From assembly GCA_019843655.1 (NCBI GenBank), contig JACDQD010000006.1, forward strand, positions 10,594,034-10,658,033: a stretch of 64,000 nt of DNA, read 5' to 3'. The DNA comes from Lethocerus indicus (taxonomy: Eukaryota > Arthropoda > Insecta > Hemiptera > Belostomatidae). The translations under genes were made by a program, and so were the position numbers. Numbering within the stretch: position 1 is the stretch's first letter; every line of letters starts with the position of its first letter. The notes beneath the pieces are model-generated. The model ran no database searches. It saw nothing but the letters and a program-made list of their open reading frames with translations, and had not been told where the DNA came from. Positions 28,336 to 40,347 of this stretch are shown in pieces.

Positions 28336-30176
28336 AGGGGGAGCGGCAGGCAGATGCGGCCCACTTACACCGCCCGCCGAACCCACTCTCGCTTCCACAA
28401 ATAATAATTCAACCGATCATATTACCATCGGGTCAGTACAATATATACGGGGTAAAGTGGTCGGGCAGCATTATACTTCCTAAATTTAAATAATAAAATA
28501 TACTTTCTTTCTTAACCTGTCCTTAATCCGCTGGGTCTGCGAGGGCTCGGTATTTCTTTCTTGTTCTGTTCTACGCTAGACCGGAAAGTTGCCATCATTA
28601 GTATTCCTTTAGTAATAGTGTGCTGTAGATTAGCCGTTGATTAAGGTTTTAGAAAGGCACTTAAATTAAATTTATCGAATCTGAACAATAATTTTCTGAT
28701 TGAAATTAACTACTACTGAAATAATCAAATACGCGTAATTTATTTAAGAAAATCACGAATCGGAAAATCGTCAACACGAATGGTAAATATAAAGCCCATA
28801 TCTGTTTTAAACTGTCCGAGAAGATGTTTGCCCGAAGAAACTTTATTTCCCATAGTTTAGCAGAAGATTGGCTAATGAAATTCTCACTCTCGTTTAATCG
28901 TCCACGATTGTAAAGCCGGGGAGGAGAAATTACGTATTCTTGATGAGCAGTCGTTTTCCCTTTTAACACTGTTTAACAAACTAGTTTGTAATGTTATTTG
29001 CTATTATTTAACCTTTGCCAAACTTGCAAATTCCCTCTTGCAGGGGGATGTGAATTTGTTTCTCGCGTCGTCTAATTGTAAATGCTTTAAAATTCAATTA
29101 ATCCACGTCAGAGCTTAGAGTACGAGACAGACCATCAAGACGAATGAGGAATTAGTCTTTCGCAAGATTATATGGCTTATTCCTTAACACTGTTTCAATT
29201 TCTACCTTGTTAAATATCCGCTGATTGAATTCAATGCCTGATAAAAAGTGATTACAACCTGTACGCCCAATTTACTGTGAAGCTAACAATCTATAACTGG
29301 AAAGGGACAATAGTAATTGTCAGCTCGGAGGGTGCACCGGAGATTTAACGCTAGGCTGAACAGAGTGGGTGTAAATTACGTTTGGGGGCGGCGGGGGCGG
29401 TCCCAGATATGTCAATTACATGGTAATTTAGGCCCAGTTTGTACGGAAGAGCGGTCATGGGGGGATTCGGTGTGTATTCGGTTACAGATGGCCAGCCACG
29501 GGGCCAAATCTTCTCACACCGCCCGACCGGCTCATATCGTCACACACCGGTGCCCGTTATTTACCGCCGAACGCCCTCTTCGTTGTGTTGTTCCCACGCC
29601 TCTTTCAGATTCATCCAATTAAACGAAATGCCTATGATTTTTCACCTTATTAGTCCAACATGGATGCACCAATTTTACGTTGTTCTACATGACGTGTGGG
29701 TGTTATTACGGCCGGTCTCTTTTATACATTAATAATATTCTCAAACCATAATATCCATGCACTGGATGTTGGTGTTTCCGCCAATACCGGTAAATTTCTC
29801 AAACCGTAGACACAGCAATACTTTTGCAAGCATCCATTAACGAGAACGTCAGAGTTGCAATAGCATTTTTAATAATTTAAGCTTGCAGTCCTTATGCTGT
29901 TAACAAATTGAACTTGTCTACACATTTTTAATATCTGGCTGTATGTAAACATAAGGCTGGCTACTTAACAATAAATGAGTCTGGAAATATATTGGAAATA
30001 ACAATGGAAAAAATTATTCTCAAGGCTGATTGTCAGCGTTTGAAGTAAGTGAATGGTAAGGTCGAGGGAATTTCGAAGAACAAAGGTTGGGAGACGGTTA
30101 ATAAGAAAAGGGAACGACCTGTGACATGCGGGTCTCGGCTGTCTAATTGTGGTCCCGGTGAGAAGTACGTCATAAG

Positions 30177-30220
30177 AGGTTCCGGAGGAGGACGGAGTGA
30201 CTCCGCTCCTGGGAACACCT
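30177..30220 (+). other. 44-nt hairpin
   Basis: Left arm blocks AGGT, TCC, AGGAG, CGGAG pair in order with CTCCG, CTCCT, GGA, ACCT on the right, around a TGA loop at 30,198-30,200, interrupted by 1-2 nt bulges. GC-rich arms make it a stable predicted fold. Confidence 0.5.
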
Positions 30221-33200
30221 TCCCTCTCGTTCCCACCTTCGTGTCTTCCCCACTGGGCGTACAATGGCGGCTGACAAATATGGCCCCCCGATAATGACTC
30301 CGCGGGTCGCGCATTCGTCACGAAACAGAGCCGGCGGACGCGTGACGGTTACAATTTTCTCCGGTCGCGTGGCTCCGGCCATCCTCAAATATAATTGCCC
30401 TTATTGTTTTCTTTTCGTTTAGTCTCCCGCGCATAAAACGAGCGCCAATTACGATCGAGATGTCGTCCCCCAGGGCGGAGGTAACGTGACCCGCCCGACC
30501 AGTCGTGAAAAACTCCAGTAGGATTAATGGCGGCGGCCGTACCGCTAACCGGAGCCGAGTAATAATAATAATAAAAAAGAAGGACGAGTCTTTACGGCCG
30601 TTTTCCCTGATTACCCGCACTGCTATCAATTACGCGAGTTGAAATATAACCGTAACGATCGAGCGCCCGTTTCTTAATGAATTAAAAGTAAAAAATGAGG
30701 AATCCGGTTAGCTCGTCTCAAACTCGCTTTACTGAATTGTACGATGCGTCTGTGCTTTCACTTCTTTCGGTGGACATTAAGACTGTATAATTTTATTTTT
30801 TTGTTTATAATTTAATTGTTGGGAGTAATTGAAATATGGAGAACGTCCGGCGGAATAAATTACGCGCCGGCCGACAGCTTTACGAGCATCGCTTTATAAA
30901 CGTAGGGCCCGAGTAAAAGGGGCGATTTCGGTGCGGACAGATATCGATTTGGAAGTGGACACGTCTTTCGGTAATTACAGCACGCGCCTCCAAAATCACC
31001 GTCCGATTCTTTTCGAGCCGTCGACCTTCGCGCCACGAGATGAAACAATCGATAAATCTTGCCGAGTTATTTTGGCGTTAAAAAGGCGCGCGGACGGAAA
31101 ACACGATTAACGCTTCCATCCATCAGATTCACAAGTACGGGGACGGGGTCGGGACTTTCGGTGATCAGTTATGCTAGGCGCTATGGGCCCGGGCAGAACG
31201 GCTTCGGACTCCCCGATCCCCGACCCGAGATAACTAACCCTTCCAGCTTACGGATCGCTTAACACGTACTTTCCCTCCGTTCATAGTCTGTCAACTTCTT
31301 TTCCGTTCCGACGATACCGCCTATCCCGGTTTTAAACTAGCGTACATAAAGCCGGTCGAACGGACGGGTAAAGTGGACCGATAACAAATCCGACTTAACT
31401 TCTGCCCGTTGCACAATGCGAAAATTATTTATTTATGCCCCGCTTAAGACTAAGCCAATCGCACGTTTCCCACCGCCTCTTACCGGTCACGAAATTAACT
31501 CGGATTCGCATAATCGGATCAAAAGAGAACGTTACGCGAGATCGTCTTACCATTCGTCTCACGTATACACATCACGAACGCAAAATTCTGACTGGCCACA
31601 AATCGGAGGTTTCGATACGTAGCGACTTCCCCCACCGTATATAATTACCATTACTGATAGATATGAGAAATTTATGCGTCCATCTTCCGAAGATATGTTC
31701 GGTGTATGTATGTAAAGTTTCCACGCGGCGATTGCCCGTGGAATAGACCCCGAGCTCAAGGTTGAGGCGAATAGCAGTCAGCCCATATATCGAGTGAATC
31801 GCGGCGACTCGCGATAGCGATCCTCCTAAACAACAATGCCCGACTTTCATAACGAAAATACAGTTCCCAGGCGCAGCGGCGTGAAGACGTTAATTGTCGT
31901 TAATTAGCATAAAAGCGGGCGCACCGACAGAAGAAGAACAACGGCATGGGAGCCTCAGGAGCGGTGATGGCCCGCCAAGGAGCGTCACCGCCGTTGGGAG
32001 AGGAGAACGAAAATTACACTTGTTAGTGGCCCGACGATCGAACGAGTAATTAGTTTTTATAATATAGTCCCGGGCCGGGCACTTAACGACCGACTGGCCG
32101 GGGGAAAAAAGACTACCCTATTTTAATTGCAGGCTCAATGCCGAGTTCATAATTCGAATAATGTTTATTAGGATTTAGATAAAAAACTATGGAGAACAAA
32201 AAAGTGTAATTTGCATTTAATACACTGAGGATGACTTTCGATCGAGTCGGAAGACCTACAACGTTGCTCGGTTATTACTTTCCAGGTATTTCGGTCTATA
32301 TTAACTTATCCGTGTATATAGTTATTAAAATACGGGGTCGAGCGAACGTATAGTTGTTTTTGTTTCACCATATCGCAATATCTGATATTCGGAACTTATA
32401 GAATATATATTTAGCGTATTGCAATAAGAATTCTACAAATGCAAAATATGTTCAGAATCCACGCGATCAATAAATAAATTCGAAAAACATAATACCGATG
32501 GCCGTCTTTAGATAAGTCTTCTGTAAAGGTATAGCTCCTTGAGGATTCAGTCGCAGGTCTCCAACTGTCATGTCGTACAATAATAAGTTTGTTTGTATAT
32601 CATGGTAGGGGAGACATTTTTTGTCCCTCCATACTGCGTCCATTTGTCAACCGCTCGTGTCCCGATAGCTGTCGACACGGGATCGCTATCTGCCTCCGGT
32701 GACGGCTCAATATCGTCCACCGGTCCGGCTCCTATCGTCCCGGTCCCTGCCCTACCCAGGGCCCTACGCTAGGTAGCCCCCCGCCGGTAGGGGCGCACGC
32801 CCCCCGCCTCCCAAGTTTAATATTGGGCACGAGTTTAAAACGGCGATTGAAGTATATCCTTAACTTTCAGACTCGGAGCGGATAATTTACGAGGCCGAAC
32901 GCGTAGTGCGCGATGAGAGAGGGAGAGCGCTCTACTCCAGATTAGCTCGACGTGCTCCGAATCGCAATCGAGCGCAATACTTCAGTCACTATTGTAACAC
33001 TCAATTTTCGAATATTATCACTTCGCCGTTATTTTATGTCGGACGGGTTGTTTCCGACGATGTCAAAAGGCCAAGATGGGTCTGCGAAAATGAGATCCAC
33101 CCTCTCTGCCCTATAGTTCGAAGGCCGGGATTCTGTTTGTTGGCCGAGATTAAATGCCGAATACGGAAAAGAATGTTATCGGTCCGTATCTCGGGTGGAC

Positions 33201-33912
33201 AGAGAAAAAAGTGGCCGGCCGTAGCTAGAAGGCGCATAGCTGAGCGTAGCCCACTGACTGGAGGGACAGCCGCGCCCTGACAAAGATGGCACCGTCAATA
33301 ACCGGACAAATTACCGATTGTCCGAAATCAACGGGTCTGGACAATTGCCGCCCGGCGATCGCGACCAGTTCAATAAGCCCCCCCCCCAGCTGAAAAATCC
33401 CTGCTCCTCCCACTGACAACGTCCGTCCATTCCGAGTAATTCGATACTTGTGAAAGTGGAATTGGAAATTCGACGAGCCCCCCCAGAGATGACAAAACTG
33501 ACGAGGATGGCGCAAAAAAAATGGTTCGCCCGGGAAAGAGAAACTAACGCCGCCTCAAACGAAACGTGCCCCGTTGAATTTGTTGACTCGGTGTGGACGG
33601 GAAAAGTGCAGCGCTCGAGAATGGTAACTACAATAGCGGATGAAATCGTGTAGATGTATATCGCGTAAGGGTCTCGGGCGATACTTCTTGTTGATTTAAA
33701 TTAATAATTCCTGTAAAAGGATACAGGACGGAATGTTAAGAATCATTTTACGGACTCTTCTTCTCTGTTTCTCTAACATTGGCTAGGACACTAAAACTTG
33801 GCGATTTCTAGGCTGGGTTTTGATCGAGGGCCGTAAAGAATTCGGGCATAATTGGTGCAGTTGAATCCTGTAGGCTTCAGGTGAAGGGAGTAACAGGGCC
33901 ATCTGCTGGAGG
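30221..33912. other. Non-coding with CpG-dense patches, no gene seen
   Basis: CG-rich patches lie at about 30,422-30,560 and 32,640-32,815; a 10-base poly-C run is at 33,378-33,387. The frame at 32,906-33,280 on the plus strand is open but shows no domain, and the antisense frames are equally open. Otherwise AT-rich. Confidence 0.5.
32640..32815. promoter_or_regulatory. GC-rich patch with C-run quadruplex potential on the minus strand
   Basis: CCC-TG-CCC-TA-CCC-AGGG-CCC at 32,745-32,764 would give a four-run G-quadruplex on the minus strand. The surrounding 175 bp are GC-rich (CCCCCCGCCGG and similar). Regulatory role is inference. Confidence 0.2.
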
Positions 33913-33985
33913 GCAGGTGCCCCCCAACGCAGGTGAGTCAACCTCCCGGGATAATCCCGGGGCGCGTGGCCCCGCCCGTGGGGGT
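33913..33985. repeat. Cluster of GC-rich inverted repeats with CAGGTG E-boxes
   Basis: CCCGGGA-TAA-TCCCGGG (33,945-33,961) is a perfect 7-bp hairpin. Overlapping it, GGGGC-GCGTG-GCCCC occupies 33,959-33,973. An outer CCCCCA/TGGGGG pair brackets the cluster. Two CAGGTG words lie near 33,915 and 33,930. Confidence 0.5.
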
Positions 33986-36900
33986 TCATCGACTCCTCGG
34001 TTGACTTTCGAGTCTTCTCATCCTATGTGTATATTTACAAATAAAAACTCCTTAAGATTATCCTCTCCGTATTCTGAGAGTACTTGATCTTTCGTCCGAT
34101 TATTCCCGTCGGGAGAATAGAGGCCCAGAACTAACTATCTCTGGCATATTTGACATACAAAATAGAATAGAAACTCTACTGTAGGCTAATGTTTTAGCAA
34201 TCTTCCGATCAAATCAATTGATTCCACTGCCGGGTAATAACATTATTTCATGTCAAAGTTAAGTTGCCTGCCCTTTCAACGTAATAACGTTGAACGGGCC
34301 CGCTGTAATCATCCGTATTGTGTTGAAGGTCCCCAATTGAGTTGAACTCTGTGTTTACGGCGGAGGCGACGCAGTCAAAGCTGGACCATTTGTCAGAAAG
34401 AGGCTGGCGTCGACGATAGCATCTCACTGGGGGGATTGCTTCATAACGCCGGGCGTATTTCGGATTCTTCCGACATGACACGGTCATCGTTACTCGGTTT
34501 TTTGTTGTCGCAGGCTCGTCAATAAGAGATTTTTCAATTTATCACCGAAGATGGGGGAAAAGGACGAGACGATAAGGAGGTCGCGGCTCACAAATGGTCG
34601 TAAACACGACCGAGGGTAGGATGCCGTTTGATGACTCTATACAAGCCCTTTTAATCAGATTCAATACGTAAATTTCTTTCTTTATATTATTTAGATTGTA
34701 TTTATAAATAATATATTTTATATTGCCAGTTCATAGTATTGTGTCTCCGGTATTATATTATATTCACTCTGCGGAGTTAGTGGGATCAGCATATGTACAT
34801 TGAATTAATGTTTAAATAGTCGAATAAATCATCCCCCTGTTTTGAGAATATGGGATCCTGTTTGTGTGACTAAACTCAACGCTATGTGTATATTCCTAAT
34901 ATTTAATTTCTGGAGATTTTATGAACTGGATAAATAATATTTATAGTCAGCCGCCTTATTAGGCATTCTAGTTTTTCTGAAAACGATTTTTGACAACTTA
35001 ATATTCAAAAATATACCCGTTTAATAGCTGTGGGCGTTCCTCCCAGCGGATAATGAATAGGAAGGACACATCAGTGTCAGTCAAATTTGTTGGTTAGTCA
35101 TGATGACGCGAAGAGTCCTGCTGGTGAATAATAGCCGGGTGGTTGCCACTCGAAAGCCAATGGTTGTGGGGCAAATGGTTTAATTGGGGCTATATTAAAT
35201 TAGCGGTGGGTCTAGGATCGGACCGGTGGCGGTTGTTATTGAGGACGGATGACCGCCATTAGAGTCGGCCATCAATTAATTTGCGGCCCACTCCTGATCA
35301 CTCTCTCTCGGGCAGCCCCCGTGGGAAAACGGCTCTCCAACCGGGAGAGAGCATTTCACCTCTTATTAATCCGCGTTTCATCTCTTTCTTCCTCCTATTC
35401 CTATCATTATTCGCCCCGCTTCTTCCGAGCCTTTTTACGTCTCATCTGTTTAATTGAGGCGTCGTATTTATCGGTCAAGCGTTCTAGTTATGACCACCTC
35501 GAATTGATATTTTTAAGACTTAGATGTTGCTAGTGAAAGTTTTGGTGCAATCTAATTTTTAAAATTGCCACGGTAATTCTGGATTTCTGACTCGGATAAA
35601 ATGTTTTCAATCGCTTTGAGTCAAACGTGTGTATGTCATAAGGAATGTAAGACATTGGTTGTACCGGATAAGTGTACTAATATGGTCCTCCAGTATATCA
35701 TTGTCGGGTTACTTCTACTATGAATGGGTACATGATATACTCCGGAATTTATTTTGAACTGATTTTTCATTAGTTCCTAAATGTAACGCTGATACGATCA
35801 AGTAACATACGATGGAGTCCCGTTTAAAAAACAAATATGCAACTTACGAGGAAACGGTTGGGATTTTCCGCTCTCGGTTATTTGAAGACGAACGAATTGT
35901 CGAGAACGAAACAGAAAGAAATAAAACCTGCGGGAACGCGTCAGCTGAAATGATACAACCGGTCCGGCGCCGGCGATTCGGAGCGTCATCGGCCGCCAGT
36001 CCCAACATAACTGTAAGGACCGAAGCAATTAGCCCGGGAGATTTATGCCCGGGCCCCGAATCTGTTAAGTGCCCCACCGTCCTCTCCCGTCCGGGGATGG
36101 CATAATTTATGCGAAACGGGAGCTCAGAGGTGTTTATGGTTGCAAGAGTGGATTTCTTCGAGAGGGGGTAGAAGACCTGGAATTCCCCCTCCAAAAAGCG
36201 GCCTTCATTCGCGAACGCCCCGAGCAACGAGTAAAGTCAGTCTACCTTACTTGTTGTTTCGGGTTATTTAAAAAAAATAATTATATCCTATTGACACATG
36301 GCGTAGATTATCATCTTCGGATAGCGCCGAGAGCGAATTCTATAACGTCCGCCGGTAAGTGTGTTAGGTTTATGCATTATGTATCTTTAAATAAATGGCA
36401 GAGAAGTCATTTGTTATTTAAATAACATCGTAGTTCTGATTGATTCGTCAAGTTGCGTTCGACCGTTCGCCATTAGACAACGACGTTTCAGACGCGAGGA
36501 TCCTTCATTTCGAAAGAATTCCGCCTCTCTGGGCCCGAGCTTCGTTTCGCGTTGATTTAATTATACGGGCAGTCAGGATGATTAATGCGACCGAAATAGG
36601 ATTTCCCCTTCCCGGCGGAGAGACGCGAATGCTCCTTCTTCCGAATTCGGTCTTCAGTGCTACGGGCGGTCAAGATCGCCGAGAGGAGCAGGAAAAAATG
36701 TGCCGTTAATAGTAGTGACAAAAACGAGCGAAGAAATCAAAGCGGCTTCGGAAGAATGTTGGCTATTTTCAGCGAGAGCAGTCGGAATTGAAAGCGTCTA
36801 CTTCGATTTCTCTGCGTTCCCATTGCCCTTATAGCATCGGAGAGCTCGCCGTTTAGAGAGTTTGTCCACAGATCGTTTCATGTCATGTGCCCGGTAATGA

Positions 36901-39135
36901 TTTTTTATGATTGGGTCAAATTCGAGATTGATACCTTACAATCAGAACATTACGTCGTATCAGGATATTGATTATTTTATTTCTCCCAAAAAATAATCCC
37001 AAATTGATTATTAAATTTTATGATTTAGGGTATAAAAAATATATATAAAAGAATAGACAGCGATAACCTTCAGTGATAAAGTAAATATATAAGTAGTGGA
37101 ATGAAGATCGGGTGGTAGGGCGAAATTGTCTTCCGGAGATTTGGTTAATTAAAGGAGAAGTGGCCACTTTGGGAGCGATGCCTTTTTCTCACGGCCGAGT
37201 TGTCGTCGTCCGAGCGAGCTTTCTTTCTTCGGACGGGGGCCGATAAAAATCGTTCTTATTTAAAACAGGATGGGGCGCCGCGAGAGTGTAAGGTGTAATT
37301 GATAATTTCGCAGAGTCCGAGGCGGGCGGTGAGCGTCCACCGGGAGAAAGCTGGGCCGGCCGGCCGGCACGCATTAATTGCCCGGCCCCGGATCGTTTTC
37401 GTATAAAACGAGGAGTGCGCGCACTCGGAAGGATGAAGAAGGAGTGGAAAAAAAGGAGAAGAAAATTGAAATGACTTAAAGGGGCGCCGCCCGCCGCCCA
37501 ATGGCACTTTCACCCGGGTCCTCTCTGTGGGAACTCCGCCCTGTGGGAACACAACATGTTTCGCGAAAAATATTCGGGCTAAACGAATAGGCGGGGACAT
37601 TAAAACGTCTCATAAAATGAAAATTTACTACGCTTTACGGCAGTCAAATATAACAGCGATATACAGCCAAGTCTGAAATGTATACAGCCCGCCCGACAAT
37701 ACGATGATAGCGGGTCGTTCTCGTTTCTGTGCCCAATATTTGTCCGTACGGTAAATAAAAATTGAATGGCGTATTTTTTTAAAAATGTAAGTTTTCATAC
37801 GAGATATTGAACCGTCTCTGGGTAACTTGCTCCTTGACAAGGTGCGGTAAATAACACGGAGTGTCAGTTAAATCTTGCTTAGCCGAGAAAATAAAAACTG
37901 CTTGTGAGTCAGCTTGATCTTGAGCCTTCCTCGTGTAACAGGTTCTCTGAGCGTCCGACCGGTCCTCCTTCTCCGCGTTATCAACGTTTTATGCAATACC
38001 GGCACCCAGTAAGAGATTTTTCCATTTTCGATTGTAAAGGATCCCGCTCGGAACGGCAAATATAATTAGGCTAATAGTGTTTGTCGAACGGGGCGGTGAT
38101 CAAAACATTCCTTCAACAGATCGAGCGGGGTGAGGTTTCAACATTGAACTTGAAAGAATGCGAACTCTCCACTACCTTATTAACTATTGACAACAGTAAA
38201 TACGCTGTCGCGGTAATAGCATGTTATCATGGTACTAATACTCATTCTGAACGTAAACAAGACAAAAATAATTTATCAGTTCGACTGGATTAGAATTGTT
38301 GAAGAAATTTAGCAAATTTTAAACAAATATCTGTTAGTTTGGACCGTTCATACACTAGTAGCATAGTTGGATATTTATTGAAGGAGATTGAGTCTCATGG
38401 AAAATATGTGGGCAGCCAGGTCAGTTTAAAACGAAATATGTTTTATGAGAAATATGTTCTCAAGTTTCTGCTACTCTGTTTCTTACCAAGGGTTTCTGAT
38501 ACAACATCCTTTCGATCACTAGTGGTAACCGTGCTATCGTCGATTGTGAAGTAGTCATGAAACATAATACGTTGGTTGCCACTCACCAACCTCGTACATC
38601 TACGTGAGCTTATTATCCACTAATAAAGAGGGTGAAAAGCTGCTTGGCCTTGTATTTAGACCAGACATGCTCAGTGAGAACAGGCTATAAAACTGAAGTA
38701 TAACTGAATGGCCAAGCCGGCTGGATGGAACAGCCTCAATGAACCCAATGCGGTATGGTAAAAAATTATATATTTCGAATATTTCGAAAACCGCAATGCC
38801 GTATGAGAAGGCCACGGAGATTCCCTGGCCAGTGGGCATGATGCTAAGCAACGGCGAAATTTTTTGATTCCGCAGAATGAAAATGATTGGGGAATGCATT
38901 AGGCTCATAGGAAGGCTTTAAGAACCATACTTTTTAACCGAAAGTTGGCACCGCTCGCTCTCCCGACATTCCCGCGAATGGTCAGCGGATGGATCATATT
39001 AGAGGATTGGTCCGGCGACAAAAGGAGCGCGGTTCCTTTAATGCGGGCGCGGTGCCCGTACGTGCGTGGCTAAGATCCAGTTCAATAAACCTGGACGGCT
39101 CGTGGTGTCTCGCGGACCGCTCCAGTTACTCCAGG
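33986..39135. other. Non-coding, no gene seen
   Basis: Apart from the 34.3-kb hairpin, this holds AT-rich DNA at 34,650-35,080 and 36,900-37,120, GC-rich parts at 35,940-36,110 and 37,310-37,540 with a (GGCC)n run at 37,354-37,368, and unremarkable frames. The plus-strand frame near 38,081-38,293 looks composition-neutral but has no recognisable domain. Confidence 0.5.
34270..34299 (+). other. 30-nt strong hairpin
   Basis: GCCC-T-TTCAACGT, loop AATA, then ACGTTGAA-C-GGGC: a 12-bp stem with one T/C mismatch and a 4-nt loop. It has no U-run and lies in no recognisable gene. Confidence 0.6.
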
Positions 39136-39266
39136 CCCCTCCTCCTCCTCCACCTCCTCCTCCCACCGCCGCCGCCACCACCACCACCACCACCGACTTT
39201 TTCAAGCCCGGACACAACTGGTTCGCGATAAAATATCGCTCAAATTTTTTCCTCCTCCTCCTCCTC
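39136..39266 (+). repeat. CCT/CCG/CCA trinucleotide repeats
   Basis: 39,136-39,194 is an unbroken series of CCT, then CCG, then CCA triplets, and a second (CCT)n block lies at 39,251-39,266. In translation these give Pro and Thr runs, which explains the longest open frame of the window; I do not regard that frame as a gene. Confidence 0.85.
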
Positions 39267-40299
39267 GTTATTCTCTTTTCGAGCGGAGGTCCCGTGTCCC
39301 ATATCGGGGAGGCCCGCCCCGTGGGAACCGCCCCGGGCCCCGGGCCCAGAGCCCGAACAGGGTCAGTGGAGTATCCAGACCTGTTCCTATATTATGTCAA
39401 CTACTTCCTCTCTCGCGCTTCTCTCTCTTTCGCTCCCTCTCCTCCCATCACACACACACACCCTCTTCTCTCTCTCTCTCGGACACCGTTCATTATGTTT
39501 ATTAACTGTGACGGTACAGAAAAAAGAAGAAATCAAACTCGGAAGTATGGTTAGTTATTAAATTGGAGCATTAGATTACGACTGAGATATTCGGAGAAAT
39601 AATCGCGGAGCTATTATTTAATATTGTGCTCTCGTCTAGAAGATTATACGCTTTGTCGAATTGATACTCCAAAATAATAACGACGTATACGGTCCACTCC
39701 GCAAGGAAGTAGAATTAAGGGGACGATCGACACTGATTCAGAGGAAATTTCGCTCTAATGATCACCCGGGCGGGTTATTTTTTCTAAAATCGCAGCGGTG
39801 ATTTAAGACAACCATTTTATATTTATCCTAATATAATCTATCCCCGCCCCATATCAGTTCACATTTTTAAACTGCTCCCAGTATATTATGTTGCGGTGAA
39901 ATATTACAACGGAATATTGTAGTATCGAAAGCACGATAGAATCTCGATCACGGTCTTGAAAGAGAGTGATTTGACGTTGCGAGCGACATGCAACGTTCGA
40001 AAGAAGCCGGGGGCGACCTTCCTTTTTTTTCTATCAGTGTATCTGCCGCGTGTCATAGACGACTACTGTAGACGAAGAAGACGAAGTGCGTCGAACACGT
40101 TATTACCGGAGACAACTCTCCGGGTTCATAGAGCCCGTCCCCGAGGGGGTGCACATGTCACGAGAGGACAGATACTATCTGTGGAGGTGAGCGCCGGCCA
40201 CGGTCACGTCCAAGATTGATGGCCACCAATAACATCTTGACAGTTTCAGTTTACAAACTTGCCCCTACCAGTCGGCGAGGACCCCGCTCATCATTTATC

Positions 40300-40301
<2 letters not shown>
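39267..40301. other. Non-coding; pyrimidine-rich then AT-rich
   Basis: A GC-rich palindromic stretch (GCCCCGGGCCCCGGGCCC) lies near 39,330-39,350. A CT-rich run with a short (CA)n block lies at about 39,408-39,482. The remainder is AT-rich with no gene seen. Confidence 0.5.

Positions 40302-40344
<43 letters not shown>
40302..40344 (+). repeat. (GA)n microsatellite
   Basis: A 43-bp uninterrupted GA dinucleotide run. It is followed by further purine-rich DNA to about 40,395 and then a CT-rich run at 40,414-40,452 that is roughly complementary. Confidence 0.95.

Positions 40345-40347
<3 letters not shown>

Larger units (their letters stand above)
24714..30176. other. Non-coding, no gene seen
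   Basis: AT-rich with poly-C runs at 25,686-25,696 (11 C) and 26,026-26,034 (9 C), a purine tract at 27,414-27,488 and a short diverged tandem repeat at 28,303-28,335. GC-richer DNA lies at 27,230-27,420 and 28,190-28,400. A small inverted repeat GACTCAT/ATGAGTC sits at 26,839-26,865. Confidence 0.55.

Noticed and set aside
36481..36490. GACGTTTC (hammerhead 3' box on the minus strand) near 36.48 kb
   Set aside because: No CTGATGA box or stem II in the expected position.
39066..39554. Longest open frame of the window (162 codons, plus strand)
   Set aside because: Its core is Pro/Thr runs translated from CCT/CCG/CCA repeats, followed by CT-rich low complexity; no domain or splice support.
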